NCBI RefSeq assembly: GCF_004361735.1
Contig: NZ_SNVV01000005.1
Span: 186,001-250,000, forward strand
Direction of reading: 5' to 3'
DNA from: Azoarcus indigens
GTDB lineage: Bacteria; Pseudomonadota; Gammaproteobacteria; Burkholderiales; Rhodocyclaceae
Length of the DNA: 64,000 bases
Shown: in pieces, positions 54,235 to 63,737 of the stretch
Layout of the letters: each line of letters begins with the position of its first letter
Numbering within the stretch: position 1 is the first letter of the stretch
Made by a program: the position numbers and the translations under genes
Notes under the pieces: model-generated
Databases searched by the model: none
Seen by the model: only the letters and a program-made list of their open reading frames with translations
Told to the model about the DNA's origin: nothing

Positions 54235-55677
54235 TCAAAGCAGGAACAGCGTCGCCAGCCCGAGGAAGATGAAGAAGCCGCCGGAGTCGGTGATGGCGGT
54301 GATCAGCACCGAACTGCCGACCGCCGGATCGGCACCCAGGCGTTGGCGCAGCATCGGGATGACCACGCCGGCGGTGGCCGCCAGCAGCAGGTTGAGCGTC
54401 ATCGCCGCGGTCATCACCGCGCCCAGCGAGATGCTGTGGTACAGCCACCAGGCGAGCACGCCCAGCAGCCCGCCCCATACCACGCCGTTGATCAGCGCGA
54501 CGCTGATCTCCTTCTTCAGCAGCCGCTTCATCGCGCTTTCCTCCACCTGCCCCATGGCGATGGCGCGCACGATCATGGTGATGGTCTGGTTGCCGGAGTT
54601 GCCGCCTATACCGGCGACGATGGGCATCAGCGCGGCCAGCGCCACCAGTTTCTCGATGGAGCCTTCGAACAGGCCGATCACGCGCGAGGCGACGAAGGCG
54701 GTGACCAGGTTCACCGCCAGCCAGGCCCAGCGGTTCTTCACCGAGTCCCACACCGAGGCGAAGATGTCTTCCTCCTCGCGCAGACCGGCATGGCTCAGGA
54801 TCTCGGCCTCGGATTCCTCGCGGATGAAGTCCACCACGTCGGCCACGGTGAGGCGGCCTATCACCCGCTTCTCCCGGTCCACCACCGGCGCCGAAACGAG
54901 GTCGTAGCGCTCGAAGGCCTGGGCGGCGTCGTCGGCGTCGTCCTCCGGCTCGAAGCTGATGATGGCCTCCTTGCGCATCACCTCGGCGACGTCCATCTCC
55001 GGGTCGTTGATGAGCAGGGATTCCAGCGACAGGATGCCCTTCAGGTGGTCTTCCCGGTCCACCACGAAGAGTTTGTCGGTGTGGTCCGGCAGTTCCTCGA
55101 AGCGGCGCAGGTAGCGCAGCACCACCTCAAGGGTGATGTCCTCCCGCACCGTGACCATGTCGAAGTCCATCAACGCGCCCACCGAGTCCTCCGGGTAGGA
55201 CATGGCCGCGCGCAGTTGCTCCCGGCCCTCGCTGTCCAGCGACTGGAAGACATCCTGGATGACCTCCGGCGGCAGGTCGGGCGCGAGGTCGGCGAGCTCG
55301 TCGGCGTCCAGCGACTCGGCGGCCGCCTTCAGTTCCTCCGGCGCCATCGTCTCGATCAGCGATTCCCGCACCGCGTCGGAGACTTCCAGCAGGATCTCGC
55401 CGTCGCGCTCCGCCTTCACCAACTCCCAGACGAACAGGCGCTCGTCGCGCGGCAAGGCTTCCAGGATGTAGGCGATGTCCGCCGGGTGCAGCGAATCCAG
55501 CTTGGCCTGCAGGCTGGCTACATGCTGCTTGTGCACCAGCGTCTCGACGAGGTCGTGGCGCGGCATGTCCTGGCGGTGCACCAGGCTCTCCACCAGCTTC
55601 TGCCGGGCGAGCAGGTCCTGCACTTCGCGCAGGTGCTGCTGGACGTCATCGGGGTGCAGTTCTTCTTCCGTGGTCAT
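54235..55677 (-). CDS. mgtE: MgtE-type magnesium transporter
   Basis: A 480-residue Mg2+ channel. The cytoplasmic N domain (about 1-155) has LDSLHPADIAYILEALPRDER and repeated helical pairs. Two CBS domains follow (MVTVREDITLEVVLRYLRR and APVVDREKRVIGRLTVADVVDF), then a plug helix and five membrane helices. The pore sequence ALMPIVAGIGGNSGNQTITMIVRA is the family hallmark. The cytosolic domains gate the channel by sensing Mg2+. No magnesium riboswitch is apparent upstream; a TAGAAT -10 candidate is. Confidence 0.96.
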   Translation of the reverse strand: MTTEEELHPDDVQQHLREVQDLLARQKLVESLVHRQDMPRHDLVETLVHKQHVASLQAKLDSLHPADIAYILEALPRDERLFVWELVKAERDGEILLEVSDAVRESLIETMAPEELKAAAESLDADELADLAPDLPPEVIQDVFQSLDSEGREQLRAAMSYPEDSVGALMDFDMVTVREDITLEVVLRYLRRFEELPDHTDKLFVVDREDHLKGILSLESLLINDPEMDVAEVMRKEAIISFEPEDDADDAAQAFERYDLVSAPVVDREKRVIGRLTVADVVDFIREESEAEILSHAGLREEEDIFASVWDSVKNRWAWLAVNLVTAFVASRVIGLFEGSIEKLVALAALMPIVAGIGGNSGNQTITMIVRAIAMGQVEESAMKRLLKKEISVALINGVVWGGLLGVLAWWLYHSISLGAVMTAAMTLNLLLAATAGVVIPMLRQRLGADPAVGSSVLITAITDSGGFFIFLGLATLFLL

Positions 55678-55719
55678 TGCGCGGCGGGCCGGTGGGGGGA
55701 GCGAAGGCGGAAGAGGCGG

Positions 55720-55725
55720 ATTCTA
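55720..55725 (-). promoter_or_regulatory. Candidate mgtE -10 element
   Basis: TAGAAT on the minus strand lies about 43 bases before the mgtE ATG. The rest of the 195-bp gap to mtgA is GC-rich without other recognisable signals. Confidence 0.35.
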
Positions 55726-55872
55726 CGGACTCGGCGCCCGCCATGCGACCCCGACAGTCTGGCGCGGCAGTCTTTCCGTCTTGTTGCGGGCGGGCGGGGC
55801 GGTTCTTGATGCGCCGCGATGCGGGCGCCTCGGGGGGGCAGGAGTGGGGCAGTGGGGAGGAGGCGGAGGCGC

Positions 55873-56565
55873 TCAGGGAACCTGCGAATAAGCCATGCGC
55901 CCGCGGATGCGTTCCGCATGGGCAGCGAGGCGCGGGCCGAAGCTGCGCTCGTACTTGCGCGGGTTGGGCAGCATCACTGCCAGCCGCGCCGCCTCGCCCG
56001 GCCCCAGGCGGGCAGCGGAGACGCCGTAGTAGCGCCGCGCCGCGGCCTCGGCGCCGAACACGCCGTCGCCCCATTCGACGACGTTGAGATAGACCTCGAG
56101 GATGCGGCGCTTGGACCACAGCGTTTCTATCATCACCGTGATCACCGCCTCCTGCGCCTTGCGGAGGTAGCTGCGCGAGGGTGACAGGAAGAGGTTCTTC
56201 GCCAGCTGCTGGCTGATGGTGGAGCCGCCCGCCACCGCGCGGCCGCGGCGCTCGTTCTTCTCCATCGCCCGCTGTATGCCTTCCCAGTCGAAGCCGTCGT
56301 GGTCCACGAAGCGGTCGTCTTCGGCGGCCACCACCGCGCGTTTCAGGTGGATGGAGATGTTGTCGTAGGGCACCCACTGGTAGCGCAGCGTGGCCTTCGG
56401 GTTCTTCTCCTGCATCTCGGCCAGGCGCAGGCGCATGAAGCTGGTGCTGCCGGGATCCACCTGGCTCCACCAGGCGACGCCGATCAAGAGCCAAAGCTGC
56501 CAGGCCAGCAGCAGGATGGCGCCCAGCAGCAGGCCGCGGCCCAGCCAGCGCATCAGCGTCTTCAT
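55873..56565 (-). CDS. mtgA: Monofunctional peptidoglycan transglycosylase
   Basis: MtgA polymerises lipid II into glycan strands on the periplasmic face. The 230-residue protein has one N-terminal membrane anchor (about 10-32) and the GT51 domain. The catalytic Glu is in AAEDDRFVDHDGFDWEG, followed by GGSTISQQLAKNLFL and YLNVVEWGDGVFGAEAAA. It lies 54 bases after aroE. Confidence 0.96.
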   Translation of the reverse strand: MKTLMRWLGRGLLLGAILLLAWQLWLLIGVAWWSQVDPGSTSFMRLRLAEMQEKNPKATLRYQWVPYDNISIHLKRAVVAAEDDRFVDHDGFDWEGIQRAMEKNERRGRAVAGGSTISQQLAKNLFLSPSRSYLRKAQEAVITVMIETLWSKRRILEVYLNVVEWGDGVFGAEAAARRYYGVSAARLGPGEAARLAVMLPNPRKYERSFGPRLAAHAERIRGRMAYSQVP

Positions 56566-56619
56566 GGCTGCGGCCGTGGGCTGGCGGAGATCATCGGAGG
56601 CTGCCGCGGCGTCACAGCT

Positions 56620-57450
56620 TCAGCCGGCGGCCAGGGCGCGGCGCAGTGCGCCGAGCACCGGGCCGGTATCCGGCTGCACGCCGCGCCACAGCGCGAAGCT
56701 CTCGGCCGCCTGCTCCACCAGCATGCCCAGGCCGTCGGCGACGCGGGCGGCGCCATCGAGGCGGGCTGCGCGCATGAAGGGCGTTTCCTCCTTGGCATAG
56801 ACCATGTCGTAGGCGAGCGCGCCGTCGGAGTACAGGCCGGGCGGCAGCGGCGGCACCTCGGCGGAGAGGCTGGCGGCGGTGGCGTTGATCACCAGGTCGT
56901 AGCGGCGGCCGGCGAGGGAGGGGAAGCCGCAGCCATCCAGCGGTGAGCCGCCGGCAGCGGCGAACTCCCGCGCCAGCGCCACCGCCTTGTCGGCGCTGCG
57001 GTTGGCGATGGTGAGCTTGGCCGGGCCGGCCTGCAGCAGCGGCAGCAGCGCGCCGCGGGCGGCGCCGCCCGCGCCCAGCAGCAGCACCCGCAGGCCGGCG
57101 ATGTTGCAGCCGTGGTGGTGGGAGAGGTCGCGCACCAGGCCGGCGCCGTCGGTGTTGTCGCCGAGCACGCCATCGGCACCGAAGGCCAGGGTGTTCACCG
57201 CGCCGGCGGCGCGCGCGCGCGGCGTCAGCCTGTCGGCCAGCGCATGCGCTTCCAGCTTGAAGGGCACGGTGACGTTGAGCCCGCGGCCGCCGGCGGCGCG
57301 GAACTCGGCCACGGTGGCGGCGAAGCCGTCCAGCGGCGCGAGCAGCGCCTCGTAGCTCAGCGCCTGGCCGGTCTGGGCGGCGAAGGCGGCATGGATCTGG
57401 GGCGACTTGCTGTGGGCGATGGGGTTGCCGACGACGGCGTAGCGGTCCAT
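56620..57450 (-). CDS. aroE: Shikimate dehydrogenase
   Basis: AroE reduces 3-dehydroshikimate to shikimate with NADPH. The 276-residue enzyme has the shikimate-binding [12 protein letters not shown], catalytic Lys in [11 protein letters not shown], Asp in [10 protein letters not shown], the NADP motif [14 protein letters not shown] and NRSADKA. It lies between tonB and mtgA in a co-oriented run. Confidence 0.97.
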   Translation of the reverse strand: MDRYAVVGNPIAHSKSPQIHAAFAAQTGQALSYEALLAPLDGFAATVAEFRAAGGRGLNVTVPFKLEAHALADRLTPRARAAGAVNTLAFGADGVLGDNTDGAGLVRDLSHHHGCNIAGLRVLLLGAGGAARGALLPLLQAGPAKLTIANRSADKAVALAREFAAAGGSPLDGCGFPSLAGRRYDLVINATAASLSAEVPPLPPGLYSDGALAYDMVYAKEETPFMRAARLDGAARVADGLGMLVEQAAESFALWRGVQPDTGPVLGALRRALAAG

Positions 57451-57486
57451 GCGGGCGGTCTCGATGGCAGGGCCGGCGTTGGCGGC

Positions 57487-58416
57487 CTAGTTGGCGTGCA
57501 CCTGGTCGGTGTTGGTGAAGGTCCAGGTGCGGGTGATTTCTATCATGTCGGTGTCGCGCTTAACGTCCGGCGGAAACTCGGCATAGGGCGCGGCCAGCTT
57601 GACGATGCGGACGGCGGCGTCGTCCAGCACCTTGTGGCCGGAGCTGCGATGTACGCTGACCTGGTCCACCGTGCCGTCGGCACGTATGGTCACCGACAGC
57701 AGCAGGCTGCCGTAGAGCTTGCCGCGGGCGGCGTCCGGGTAGTTCAGGGTGCCGATGCGCTCTATCTTCAGCCGCCAGTCCTCGACGTACTGGGCGAAGC
57801 GGTACTCGCGGGCGCGGGCGCCGATGAACTTCTTGCGCGGCCGCTTGGCGTATTCCTCCAGGTTGCGGTCTATCTGCGCCTCCAGGCGGGCGACGGCGGC
57901 GGCGCTGTCCAGCAGGTCCAGGCCGCTGGCGACCGGCTGCGGTTCCGGCTGCGCGTTCTGCACCGGTGCCGGGGCAACCGGCGGCGCCGGCTTCTTCGCC
58001 TGGGTGAGCAGTTGCTGCTGGGTGCGTTCCATCTGCTGGACCTTGCGCTTGGCCTCGGCCAGCGCTTCGCCGTCGCGCTGCTTGTTCTGCGGTGGCAGCG
58101 GGGACTTGGCGCGCACCTCCTGGTCAGTGTTGCCGCCGCCGTCCAGGTTGGCCTGGGCCAGCACCTCCGGCTTGTCCGGTCGCTGGGCGTGGCGGGCGTT
58201 CACCAGCACCACTTCCAGGCCGCGATCCTTGTCGCGCTTGGGTTTGACCTCAGGCGGGGCGAACTGCAGCATCAGCAGCCCGCCGTGCAGCAGCAGCGAG
58301 GCGGCGAAGGCCGCCAGCAGCACCGGCTGTGCCGCCAGCGCCAGCCACCAGCGCCGCCCGGTGGAGGCGGCGGCCGGCTTGGGCTGGGCTTTCGGGAAGG
58401 TGGGGCGGCGGCTCAT
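57487..58416 (-). CDS. tonB: TonB-family energy transducer
   Basis: A 309-residue inner-membrane-anchored periplasmic protein. A single helix near residues 27-50 (PVLLAAFAASLLLHGGLLML) is followed by a charged, Gln/Pro-rich spacer that lacks the classical Glu-Pro/Lys-Pro repeats. The TonB C-terminal domain (about 220-300) has YGSLLLSVTIRADGTVDQV and SSGHKVLDDAAVRIVKLAAPYA. No exbB or exbD genes adjoin. It is 21 bases after rnb and 36 bases before aroE. Confidence 0.9.
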   Translation of the reverse strand: MSRRPTFPKAQPKPAAASTGRRWWLALAAQPVLLAAFAASLLLHGGLLMLQFAPPEVKPKRDKDRGLEVVLVNARHAQRPDKPEVLAQANLDGGGNTDQEVRAKSPLPPQNKQRDGEALAEAKRKVQQMERTQQQLLTQAKKPAPPVAPAPVQNAQPEPQPVASGLDLLDSAAAVARLEAQIDRNLEEYAKRPRKKFIGARAREYRFAQYVEDWRLKIERIGTLNYPDAARGKLYGSLLLSVTIRADGTVDQVSVHRSSGHKVLDDAAVRIVKLAAPYAEFPPDVKRDTDMIEITRTWTFTNTDQVHAN

Positions 58417-58437
58417 TTGGCGATGGAAGCGGCGGGC

Positions 58438-60336
58438 TCAGAAGCCGGAGTCGGCATATTCCTCGGGATCGGGTTCCGCCAGCGTGGCGACGTAGCGGGC
58501 CTGGACTTCCACGTCCAGCAGGTCGCTGCCCTCGATCGCCAGCTTGACGCGCGAGCCCGGCAGTTGCAGCGGCAGGGAAGAGACCTTGAACACCAGCGGC
58601 ACGTTCTCCAGCCGCACCAGGTTGTCGCGTATCACCTTGGCCTCGACATGCTCGGGGGCATGCTGGCGCAGCCAGCGCAGGCACCAGTAGCGCTCCATCT
58701 GGCGCTGGAAGTCGGCATAGGCGGCATAGGTGAGTTCGAAGTCGCGCAGCGCGGCCATCAGGTCGGCGGACTTGGGCGCGAAGGCCGGCGTGCCGCCGGT
58801 GAGCACGGCGATGATCTGCCACTGGTTCACCAGGTCGACGTAACGCCGCAGCGGCGAGCTGGACCAGGCGTAGCAATCCACCCCCAGGCCTTCGTGCGGC
58901 GCGGCCACGGTGGTCATGCGCACCTTGCCGCCGCCCTGGGCGCGGTAGAGGCCGGGCACGCCGGCCTGGTCGAGCAGCTTGCCCCAGGTGGTGTTGGCCA
59001 GGATCATCAGCTCGGCCACCAGCTTGTCGATGGGCGAGCCGCGCAGGCGTTCGCCGATGCTGATGTAGCCGGGGCCGTCGCCGGTCTGGGTGTTCCAGTC
59101 CACGTAGAAGCTGTAGTCCACCTGGGTCTGGTTGGTGGCCGGTTTGCCGCGGCCGGCTTCCAGTACCGTGGCCAGATCCCACAGTACGGTCAGTTCGCGC
59201 TGCCAGGGGAATTCCGGGCCGCCGTTCACCAGGGTGTTGTCGTTGAACACCGGCTCCAGGTCGTGGTGGCGCAGGTTGGCGACGATGGGCACCATCTCCA
59301 CCCGGCTTTCCTGGCTGGAGACGGAGAGGTCGGCATTCACGTCCAGGTAGAGCGACACCGCCGGGCAGTCGCGGCCTTCGGCCAGGGTAAAGGCGGTGAC
59401 GACCTCGTCCGGCAGCATGGTGATCTTGTTGCCGGGCATGTAAACGGTGGACAGCCGCCGGCGGGCGATGCCATCCAGCGTGGAGCCGCGCTCGAAGCCC
59501 AGCGCCGGCGCGGCGATGTGGATGCCGACGCGCCAGCCGCCACCGGGGCGCGGGGTGACCGAGAAGGCATCGTCGATCTCGGTGGTGGTGGCGTCGTCGA
59601 TGGAGAAGGCGGCCACCTCGGCGCGCGGCAGGCCGGCGGGGGCCGCGGGGGCGTCGAAGGCTGGAAAGGCGATGCCCTCGGGGAAATGCTCGAACAGGAA
59701 GCGGTTGAAGTGGAAGTCGTGGCTGGATTCCAGCGCGCCGCACTTCAGCAGCAGGCGCGGCACGGTGAGCCCGGTATCCACGCAGGCGGCTTCCAGCGCC
59801 TTGATCTCCAGCCGGTTGCGGTCCGGGCGGTAGAGGGCCTGCGGCAGCAGCGCGGCCAGCTCCGGCGGCATGCGGCCTTCCACCAGTTCGGCGCGCATGT
59901 GCTCGATGGCGGCGGCCTGCTGGCGCTTCTTCTCCAGCCCGGCCAGCGCGGCCTGCAGGATCTCGGTGGGGGCCTTGCGGAAGCGGCCCTTGCCCTTGCG
60001 ATGGAACCAGATGGGCGAGGAATGCAGGCGCAGCAGGATGGCGGCGGCTTCCACCGAAGTCGGCGGGTGGCCCTGGTATTCGGCAGCGAACTCGACGAAG
60101 CCGAATTCCTCGTCGCCGCAGACTTCCCACAGGAATTCGATGTCCAGCTGTTCGGCTGCTGCTTCCGCCCGGCTGAGCAGATCGGTCGGCGAGGGTTCGC
60201 GGAAGTTCAGCAGCACATGGGCGCGCTTGAGCTTCACCCGCTTGCCGTGGGTGGTTTCGACCTGCAGGGAGGCATCGTTATCAGCGAGGATGGTGCCGGC
60301 CTTGAAGGCCCCATCCTCTTCGAACAGCACGTACAT
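58438..60336 (-). CDS. rnb: RNase II family 3'-5' exoribonuclease (RNB domain)
   Basis: A 632-residue exoribonuclease. The N-terminal region starts MYVLFEEDGAFKAGTILADND, followed by an accessory region rich in helices. The RNB catalytic domain has FSIDDATTTEIDDAFSV (metal-binding aspartates, near residue 245), YMPGNKITMLP and SSPLRRYVDLVNQWQI, with a small C-terminal S1-like region. The sequence resembles the betaproteobacterial RNase II branch rather than E. coli Rnb. The ATG at 60336 is used; a TTG eight codons upstream has no better ribosome site. Confidence 0.9.
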   Translation of the reverse strand: MYVLFEEDGAFKAGTILADNDASLQVETTHGKRVKLKRAHVLLNFREPSPTDLLSRAEAAAEQLDIEFLWEVCGDEEFGFVEFAAEYQGHPPTSVEAAAILLRLHSSPIWFHRKGKGRFRKAPTEILQAALAGLEKKRQQAAAIEHMRAELVEGRMPPELAALLPQALYRPDRNRLEIKALEAACVDTGLTVPRLLLKCGALESSHDFHFNRFLFEHFPEGIAFPAFDAPAAPAGLPRAEVAAFSIDDATTTEIDDAFSVTPRPGGGWRVGIHIAAPALGFERGSTLDGIARRRLSTVYMPGNKITMLPDEVVTAFTLAEGRDCPAVSLYLDVNADLSVSSQESRVEMVPIVANLRHHDLEPVFNDNTLVNGGPEFPWQRELTVLWDLATVLEAGRGKPATNQTQVDYSFYVDWNTQTGDGPGYISIGERLRGSPIDKLVAELMILANTTWGKLLDQAGVPGLYRAQGGGKVRMTTVAAPHEGLGVDCYAWSSSPLRRYVDLVNQWQIIAVLTGGTPAFAPKSADLMAALRDFELTYAAYADFQRQMERYWCLRWLRQHAPEHVEAKVIRDNLVRLENVPLVFKVSSLPLQLPGSRVKLAIEGSDLLDVEVQARYVATLAEPDPEEYADSGF

Positions 60337-60414
60337 CGGCAACCGCCAGGGAATGAGCAAGCCGGGTAGTTTACTGGATTCGCCGGCCTGCGCCCGCGCC
60401 GGCCGCGAATTCGC

Positions 60415-61311
60415 TCAGGCCGGGCTGCGGGTGCGGCGCATCATGTCGGCCGAGTAAATCGCGAGGGCGATCCAGATCAGCACGAAGCTCACCAGCCGGT
60501 CGCTGTCCAGCGGCTCGCGGAAGACGAAGACGGCGATGAGGAAGCCCAGCGTGGGCGCCAGGTATTGCAGGAAACCGAGGGTGGACAGCGGCAGCCGGCG
60601 GGCGCCAATGGCGAACAGCATCAGTGGCACCGCGGTGATCACGCAGGAGAAGGGCAGCAGCAGCGTCGCCTGCCGCTCGCCGCCCCAGGCGAGCAGGCCC
60701 TGCGCCGCCAGCCAGCCGAGGTAGGCGGCGGCCACTGGCGCGGCGATCACCGTTTCCACGAACAGGCCGCCGATGGCATCCACCGGCGCACGTTTGCGCA
60801 GCAGGCCGTAGGTGCCGAAGGTGGCCGCGAGGAAGAGCGCGATCCACGGTGCCCGGCCCAGTTGCCAGATCTGCCAGGCGACGCCGGCGCAGGCCAGCGC
60901 CACCGCCAGTTGCTGCGCCGGCCGCATGCGCTCACGGAGGAAAAGGCGGCCGAACAGGATGTTCACCAGCGGCGTCATGAAGTAGCCCAGGATGGCTTCC
61001 ACCAGCCGGTGAGCGTTGATCGCCCAGACGAAGAGCAGCCAGTTGCTGCTGGTGAGCAGGCTGGTGAGGGCGAGCAGGCCGAGCAGGCGGGGCTGGCGGC
61101 GAATGGCCTGCAGGCCGGCTAAGCCGCCGCTGCGCGGCAGCAGCGCGAGCAGGGCGGCCAGCAGCGCGACCGACCACAGGATGCGGTGGGCGACGATCTC
61201 GAACGGCGGCACGCTGTCCACCGCGCGGAAGTACAGCGGCGCCAGGCCCCAGATGACGAAGGCGCCCAGCGCCGCGAGTACGCCCTGGCGACGGGCGGCG
61301 TCCGTATCCAT
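60415..61311 (-). CDS. rarD: RarD, EamA-family transporter
   Basis: A 298-residue inner-membrane protein with ten helices and two EamA halves. The start GVLAALGAFVIWGLAPLYFRAV is the RarD signature, with IVAHRILWSV, NWLLFVWAINAHRLVEAILGYFMTPL and LQYLAPTLGFLIAVFVFREPL. RarD was linked to chloramphenicol resistance in Pseudomonas, but its physiological substrate is unknown. The gene lies four bases after the methyltransferase gene. Confidence 0.93.
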   Translation of the reverse strand: MDTDAARRQGVLAALGAFVIWGLAPLYFRAVDSVPPFEIVAHRILWSVALLAALLALLPRSGGLAGLQAIRRQPRLLGLLALTSLLTSSNWLLFVWAINAHRLVEAILGYFMTPLVNILFGRLFLRERMRPAQQLAVALACAGVAWQIWQLGRAPWIALFLAATFGTYGLLRKRAPVDAIGGLFVETVIAAPVAAAYLGWLAAQGLLAWGGERQATLLLPFSCVITAVPLMLFAIGARRLPLSTLGFLQYLAPTLGFLIAVFVFREPLDSDRLVSFVLIWIALAIYSADMMRRTRSPA

Positions 61312-61314
61312 GGC

Positions 61315-62151
61315 TCAGGCGGGGCAGCGGGCGCTGGCGATCAGGGTGAGGGTGGAGAGGCGGTAGCCGCCGTCCGCGTCCCGGTAGGCTTCCAGGGCGT
61401 CGGCGGTGGCGGCGCGCACCTTGGCCAGCCCTTCGGCCGGCACCCGCGACAAGGCTTCGGCGGCGCCGCCGGCGAGGCCGAGGAAGGCCTGCCAGTAGGC
61501 GTCGGCGTCATCGAAGCGGCAGGCGAATTCGCAGGGCTGGAGGCGGATGTCGTCGAAGCCGGCCTGGCTCAACGTGGCTTCCAGCGCACCGGGCTCGCCG
61601 TAGCGGCAGACCGAGGGGCGCGCTACCTTGGGCGGCGGCAGGCCGCGGGCGATGCCATCCAGCGCGCAGCCGATCAGCGGCACCCGGTCCCGCGCGCCCC
61701 ACACCGACAGCACGAAGCGGCCGCCCGGGCGAAGCACCCGGCGTACCTCGTCCAGCGCCTTGTCCGGCTGCGGGAACAGGAACAGCGCCAGACCGGCGAG
61801 CACGCGGTCGAAACGGCCGCCAGCGAGGCCGAGCTGCTCCGCGTCGGCAACGGCGAACGCCGGTCGGGCGGAGCCGGCGGTGCGGCGGCGGCCTTCGGCC
61901 ATCATGCTTTCGGCGATGTCGGTGGCCAGCACCAGGCCGCCGGGGGCGACACGCTGTGCCGCCGCGGTGGCGAGCAGCGCCGGGCCGCTGGCGAGGTCCA
62001 GCACCTGCTGGCCGGGGGCGAGTCCGGCGGCGTCCAGCAGGGCATTCGCCAGCTGGGCGCGCAGCGGTGCGCCGTCGGCATAGTCAGCGGCGATGCGGTT
62101 GAAGCCGGCACGTTCCTGCGCCTTGTAGCGCTGTGTATCCATCTGGGCCAT
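61315..62151 (-). CDS. Class I SAM-dependent methyltransferase (UbiE-like)
   Basis: A 278-residue methyltransferase with SAM motif I VLDLASGPALLATAAA, an acidic residue at ATDIAESMM, FAVADAEQLGLAGGRFDRVLAG and LDEVRRVLRPGGRFVLSVWG. This is the small-molecule, Methyltransf_11 type; the substrate is unknown. No genes for a relevant pathway are adjacent. The MAQMDTQRYK start is chosen by position after the yqiA stop; the Shine-Dalgarno is poor. Confidence 0.85.
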   Translation of the reverse strand: MAQMDTQRYKAQERAGFNRIAADYADGAPLRAQLANALLDAAGLAPGQQVLDLASGPALLATAAAQRVAPGGLVLATDIAESMMAEGRRRTAGSARPAFAVADAEQLGLAGGRFDRVLAGLALFLFPQPDKALDEVRRVLRPGGRFVLSVWGARDRVPLIGCALDGIARGLPPPKVARPSVCRYGEPGALEATLSQAGFDDIRLQPCEFACRFDDADAYWQAFLGLAGGAAEALSRVPAEGLAKVRAATADALEAYRDADGGYRLSTLTLIASARCPA

Positions 62152-62173
62152 GAGGCTGGGGTTCCCCGCGGTT

Positions 62174-62749
62174 TCAGGCCAGGCCGGCGAAGGCGACGAT
62201 GTCGTCCAGATAGTCGCCCCAGCGCGAGAAGCCGTGATCGCCGCCGCCCAGGATGGTCTGGCGGGCACCGGCGTAGTAATCCACCGCATGGCGGTAGTCC
62301 AGCACCTCGTCGCCGGTCTCGGCGAGCAGCCAGTAACGCTCCGGCTGGCTGATGGCGGCTACCTGCAGCGTGCGCAGTTCATCGATGTGGCGCTGGGTGA
62401 AGACGAAGGTCTCGCCGGTGTAGAGGTTGGTCTGAGGGCCGAGGTAGGGTTCCAGCGACAGCGGCGCGACCACCGCCGGATTAACCACTGCCGCACGCAG
62501 GCCGTGGCGTTCCGCCAGCACGGTGGCGTAGAAGCCGCCGAGGGAACTGCCGACCAGGGTGGGCGGTGTGGCACGGCTACGATTGCTCGCGATGGCCGAC
62601 TCGATCAGCGCCACCGCGGCGGCTGGCGATACCGGTAGCTGCTCGCACCAGAGCTTGTCGCCCAGGCCGCGCGCCTGCATGTGCCGCGCCAGCGCCTGGG
62701 CCTTGAGGGAGGCGGGGGCGGAGCGGAAACCGTGCAGGTAGGTGATCAT
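62174..62749 (-). CDS. yqiA: YqiA-type esterase
   Basis: A 191-residue alpha/beta-hydrolase of the YqiA/UPF0227 type. It starts MITYLHGFRSAPASLKA, the nucleophile is Ser in LVGSSLGGFYATVLAE, VNPAVVAPL follows, and a catalytic His is in GGGDHGFSRW. YqiA cleaves short-chain acyl esters; its physiological role is unclear. The ATG at 62749 is chosen for its conserved N-terminus; upstream in-frame residues are non-conserved. Confidence 0.9.
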   Translation of the reverse strand: MITYLHGFRSAPASLKAQALARHMQARGLGDKLWCEQLPVSPAAAVALIESAIASNRSRATPPTLVGSSLGGFYATVLAERHGLRAAVVNPAVVAPLSLEPYLGPQTNLYTGETFVFTQRHIDELRTLQVAAISQPERYWLLAETGDEVLDYRHAVDYYAGARQTILGGGDHGFSRWGDYLDDIVAFAGLA

Positions 62750-62828
62750 GGTCAGGCCGGGCAGAAGCGGAAGCGGCGAGTTTAGCCGCAAACGCCGCCC
62801 GGCCTGACTTCGTGCGCTGGAGAGCGCG

Positions 62829-62852
62829 CTGCCGGCTGGTCTCGGCCGGCAG
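62829..62852 (-). terminator. Hairpin after uppP
   Basis: CTGCCGGC and GCCGGCAG arms with an 8-base loop lie 12 bases beyond the uppP stop. It has no T-tract; it is a candidate terminator or processing site for the uppP transcript. Confidence 0.45.
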
Positions 62853-62863
62853 TGGGGGAGGGC

Positions 62864-63694
62864 TCAGAAGCTGGGTTCGCTCCAGTCCACCAGGCCGAAC
62901 TGCCAGCTTGCCAGCACGATCAGGCCGAACACGATGCGGTACCAGGCGAAGCCGATGAAGGTGTGGTTGGAGATGAAACGGATGAAGGTCTTGACGGCCA
63001 CCATCGCCGACAGGAAGGAGGCGACGAAGCCGATGGCGAACACCGGCAGATCCTGGGCGTGCAGCAGGCCCCAGTTCTTATACAGGTCGTACACCGTGGC
63101 GGCGAACATGGTCGGGATGGCGAGGAAGAAGGAGAACTCCGCCGCCGTCTTGCGCGACAGGCCGAAGATCAGTCCGCCCATGATGGTGGAGCCGGAGCGC
63201 GAGGTGCCGGGGATCATCGCCAGCGCCTGGGCGAAGCCGATCTTCACCGCGTCGGCCCAGCCCATCTTCTCCACTGCGTCGATGCGCGGACGGTAGGCGC
63301 GCTTTTCCACGTAAAGGATGATCAGGCCGCCGACCACCAGCGCAGTCGCCACCGTCAGCGGGTTGAACAGCACCGTCTTGATCACCGAGTGGAACATCAG
63401 CCCCAGTACAGCCGCCGGCAGGAAGCCGAGGAAGAGCAGGCCGACGAAGCGCTGCGCCTCGCGCTCCCGCGGCAGGCCCACCGCCACCTTGATCAGGCGC
63501 TCGCGGTATTCCCAGCACACCGCGAGGATGGCGGCGAACTGGATGACGATCTTGAACACGGTGCTGGCCTCGTCGTTGTAGCCGAGCAGGTCGCCGACGA
63601 TGATGAGGTGGCCGGTGGAGGAGATGGGGAGGAATTCGGTCAGGCCCTCGACGATGCCGAGGAGGAGTGCGGTGAGCAGCAGCTGAACATCCAT
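62864..63694 (-). CDS. uppP: Undecaprenyl-diphosphatase UppP (BacA)
   Basis: UppP dephosphorylates undecaprenyl pyrophosphate to recycle the lipid carrier of peptidoglycan synthesis, and overexpression gives bacitracin resistance. The 276-residue membrane protein has the catalytic motif [14 protein letters not shown] (about residues 16-29) and [21 protein letters not shown] near residue 165, with about eight helices. Length is normal. Confidence 0.97.
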   Translation of the reverse strand: MDVQLLLTALLLGIVEGLTEFLPISSTGHLIIVGDLLGYNDEASTVFKIVIQFAAILAVCWEYRERLIKVAVGLPREREAQRFVGLLFLGFLPAAVLGLMFHSVIKTVLFNPLTVATALVVGGLIILYVEKRAYRPRIDAVEKMGWADAVKIGFAQALAMIPGTSRSGSTIMGGLIFGLSRKTAAEFSFFLAIPTMFAATVYDLYKNWGLLHAQDLPVFAIGFVASFLSAMVAVKTFIRFISNHTFIGFAWYRIVFGLIVLASWQFGLVDWSEPSF

Positions 63695-63737
63695 GCGATT
63701 GGGCCCGGAAGTCGAAGGAGCGGCGATTATACGGGGG

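Noticed and set aside
55678-55872. Magnesium riboswitch upstream of mgtE
   Set aside because: The leader predicted from the -10 candidate is about 36 bases, and no M-box-like structure is visible in the GC-rich gap.
57112-60369. 1085-codon open frame on the plus strand
   Set aside because: It is antisense to aroE, tonB and rnb, which have clear motifs. GC-rich codon bias leaves the opposite strand open; its translation is low-complexity Gly/Ala/Val/Gln/His-rich with no domain.
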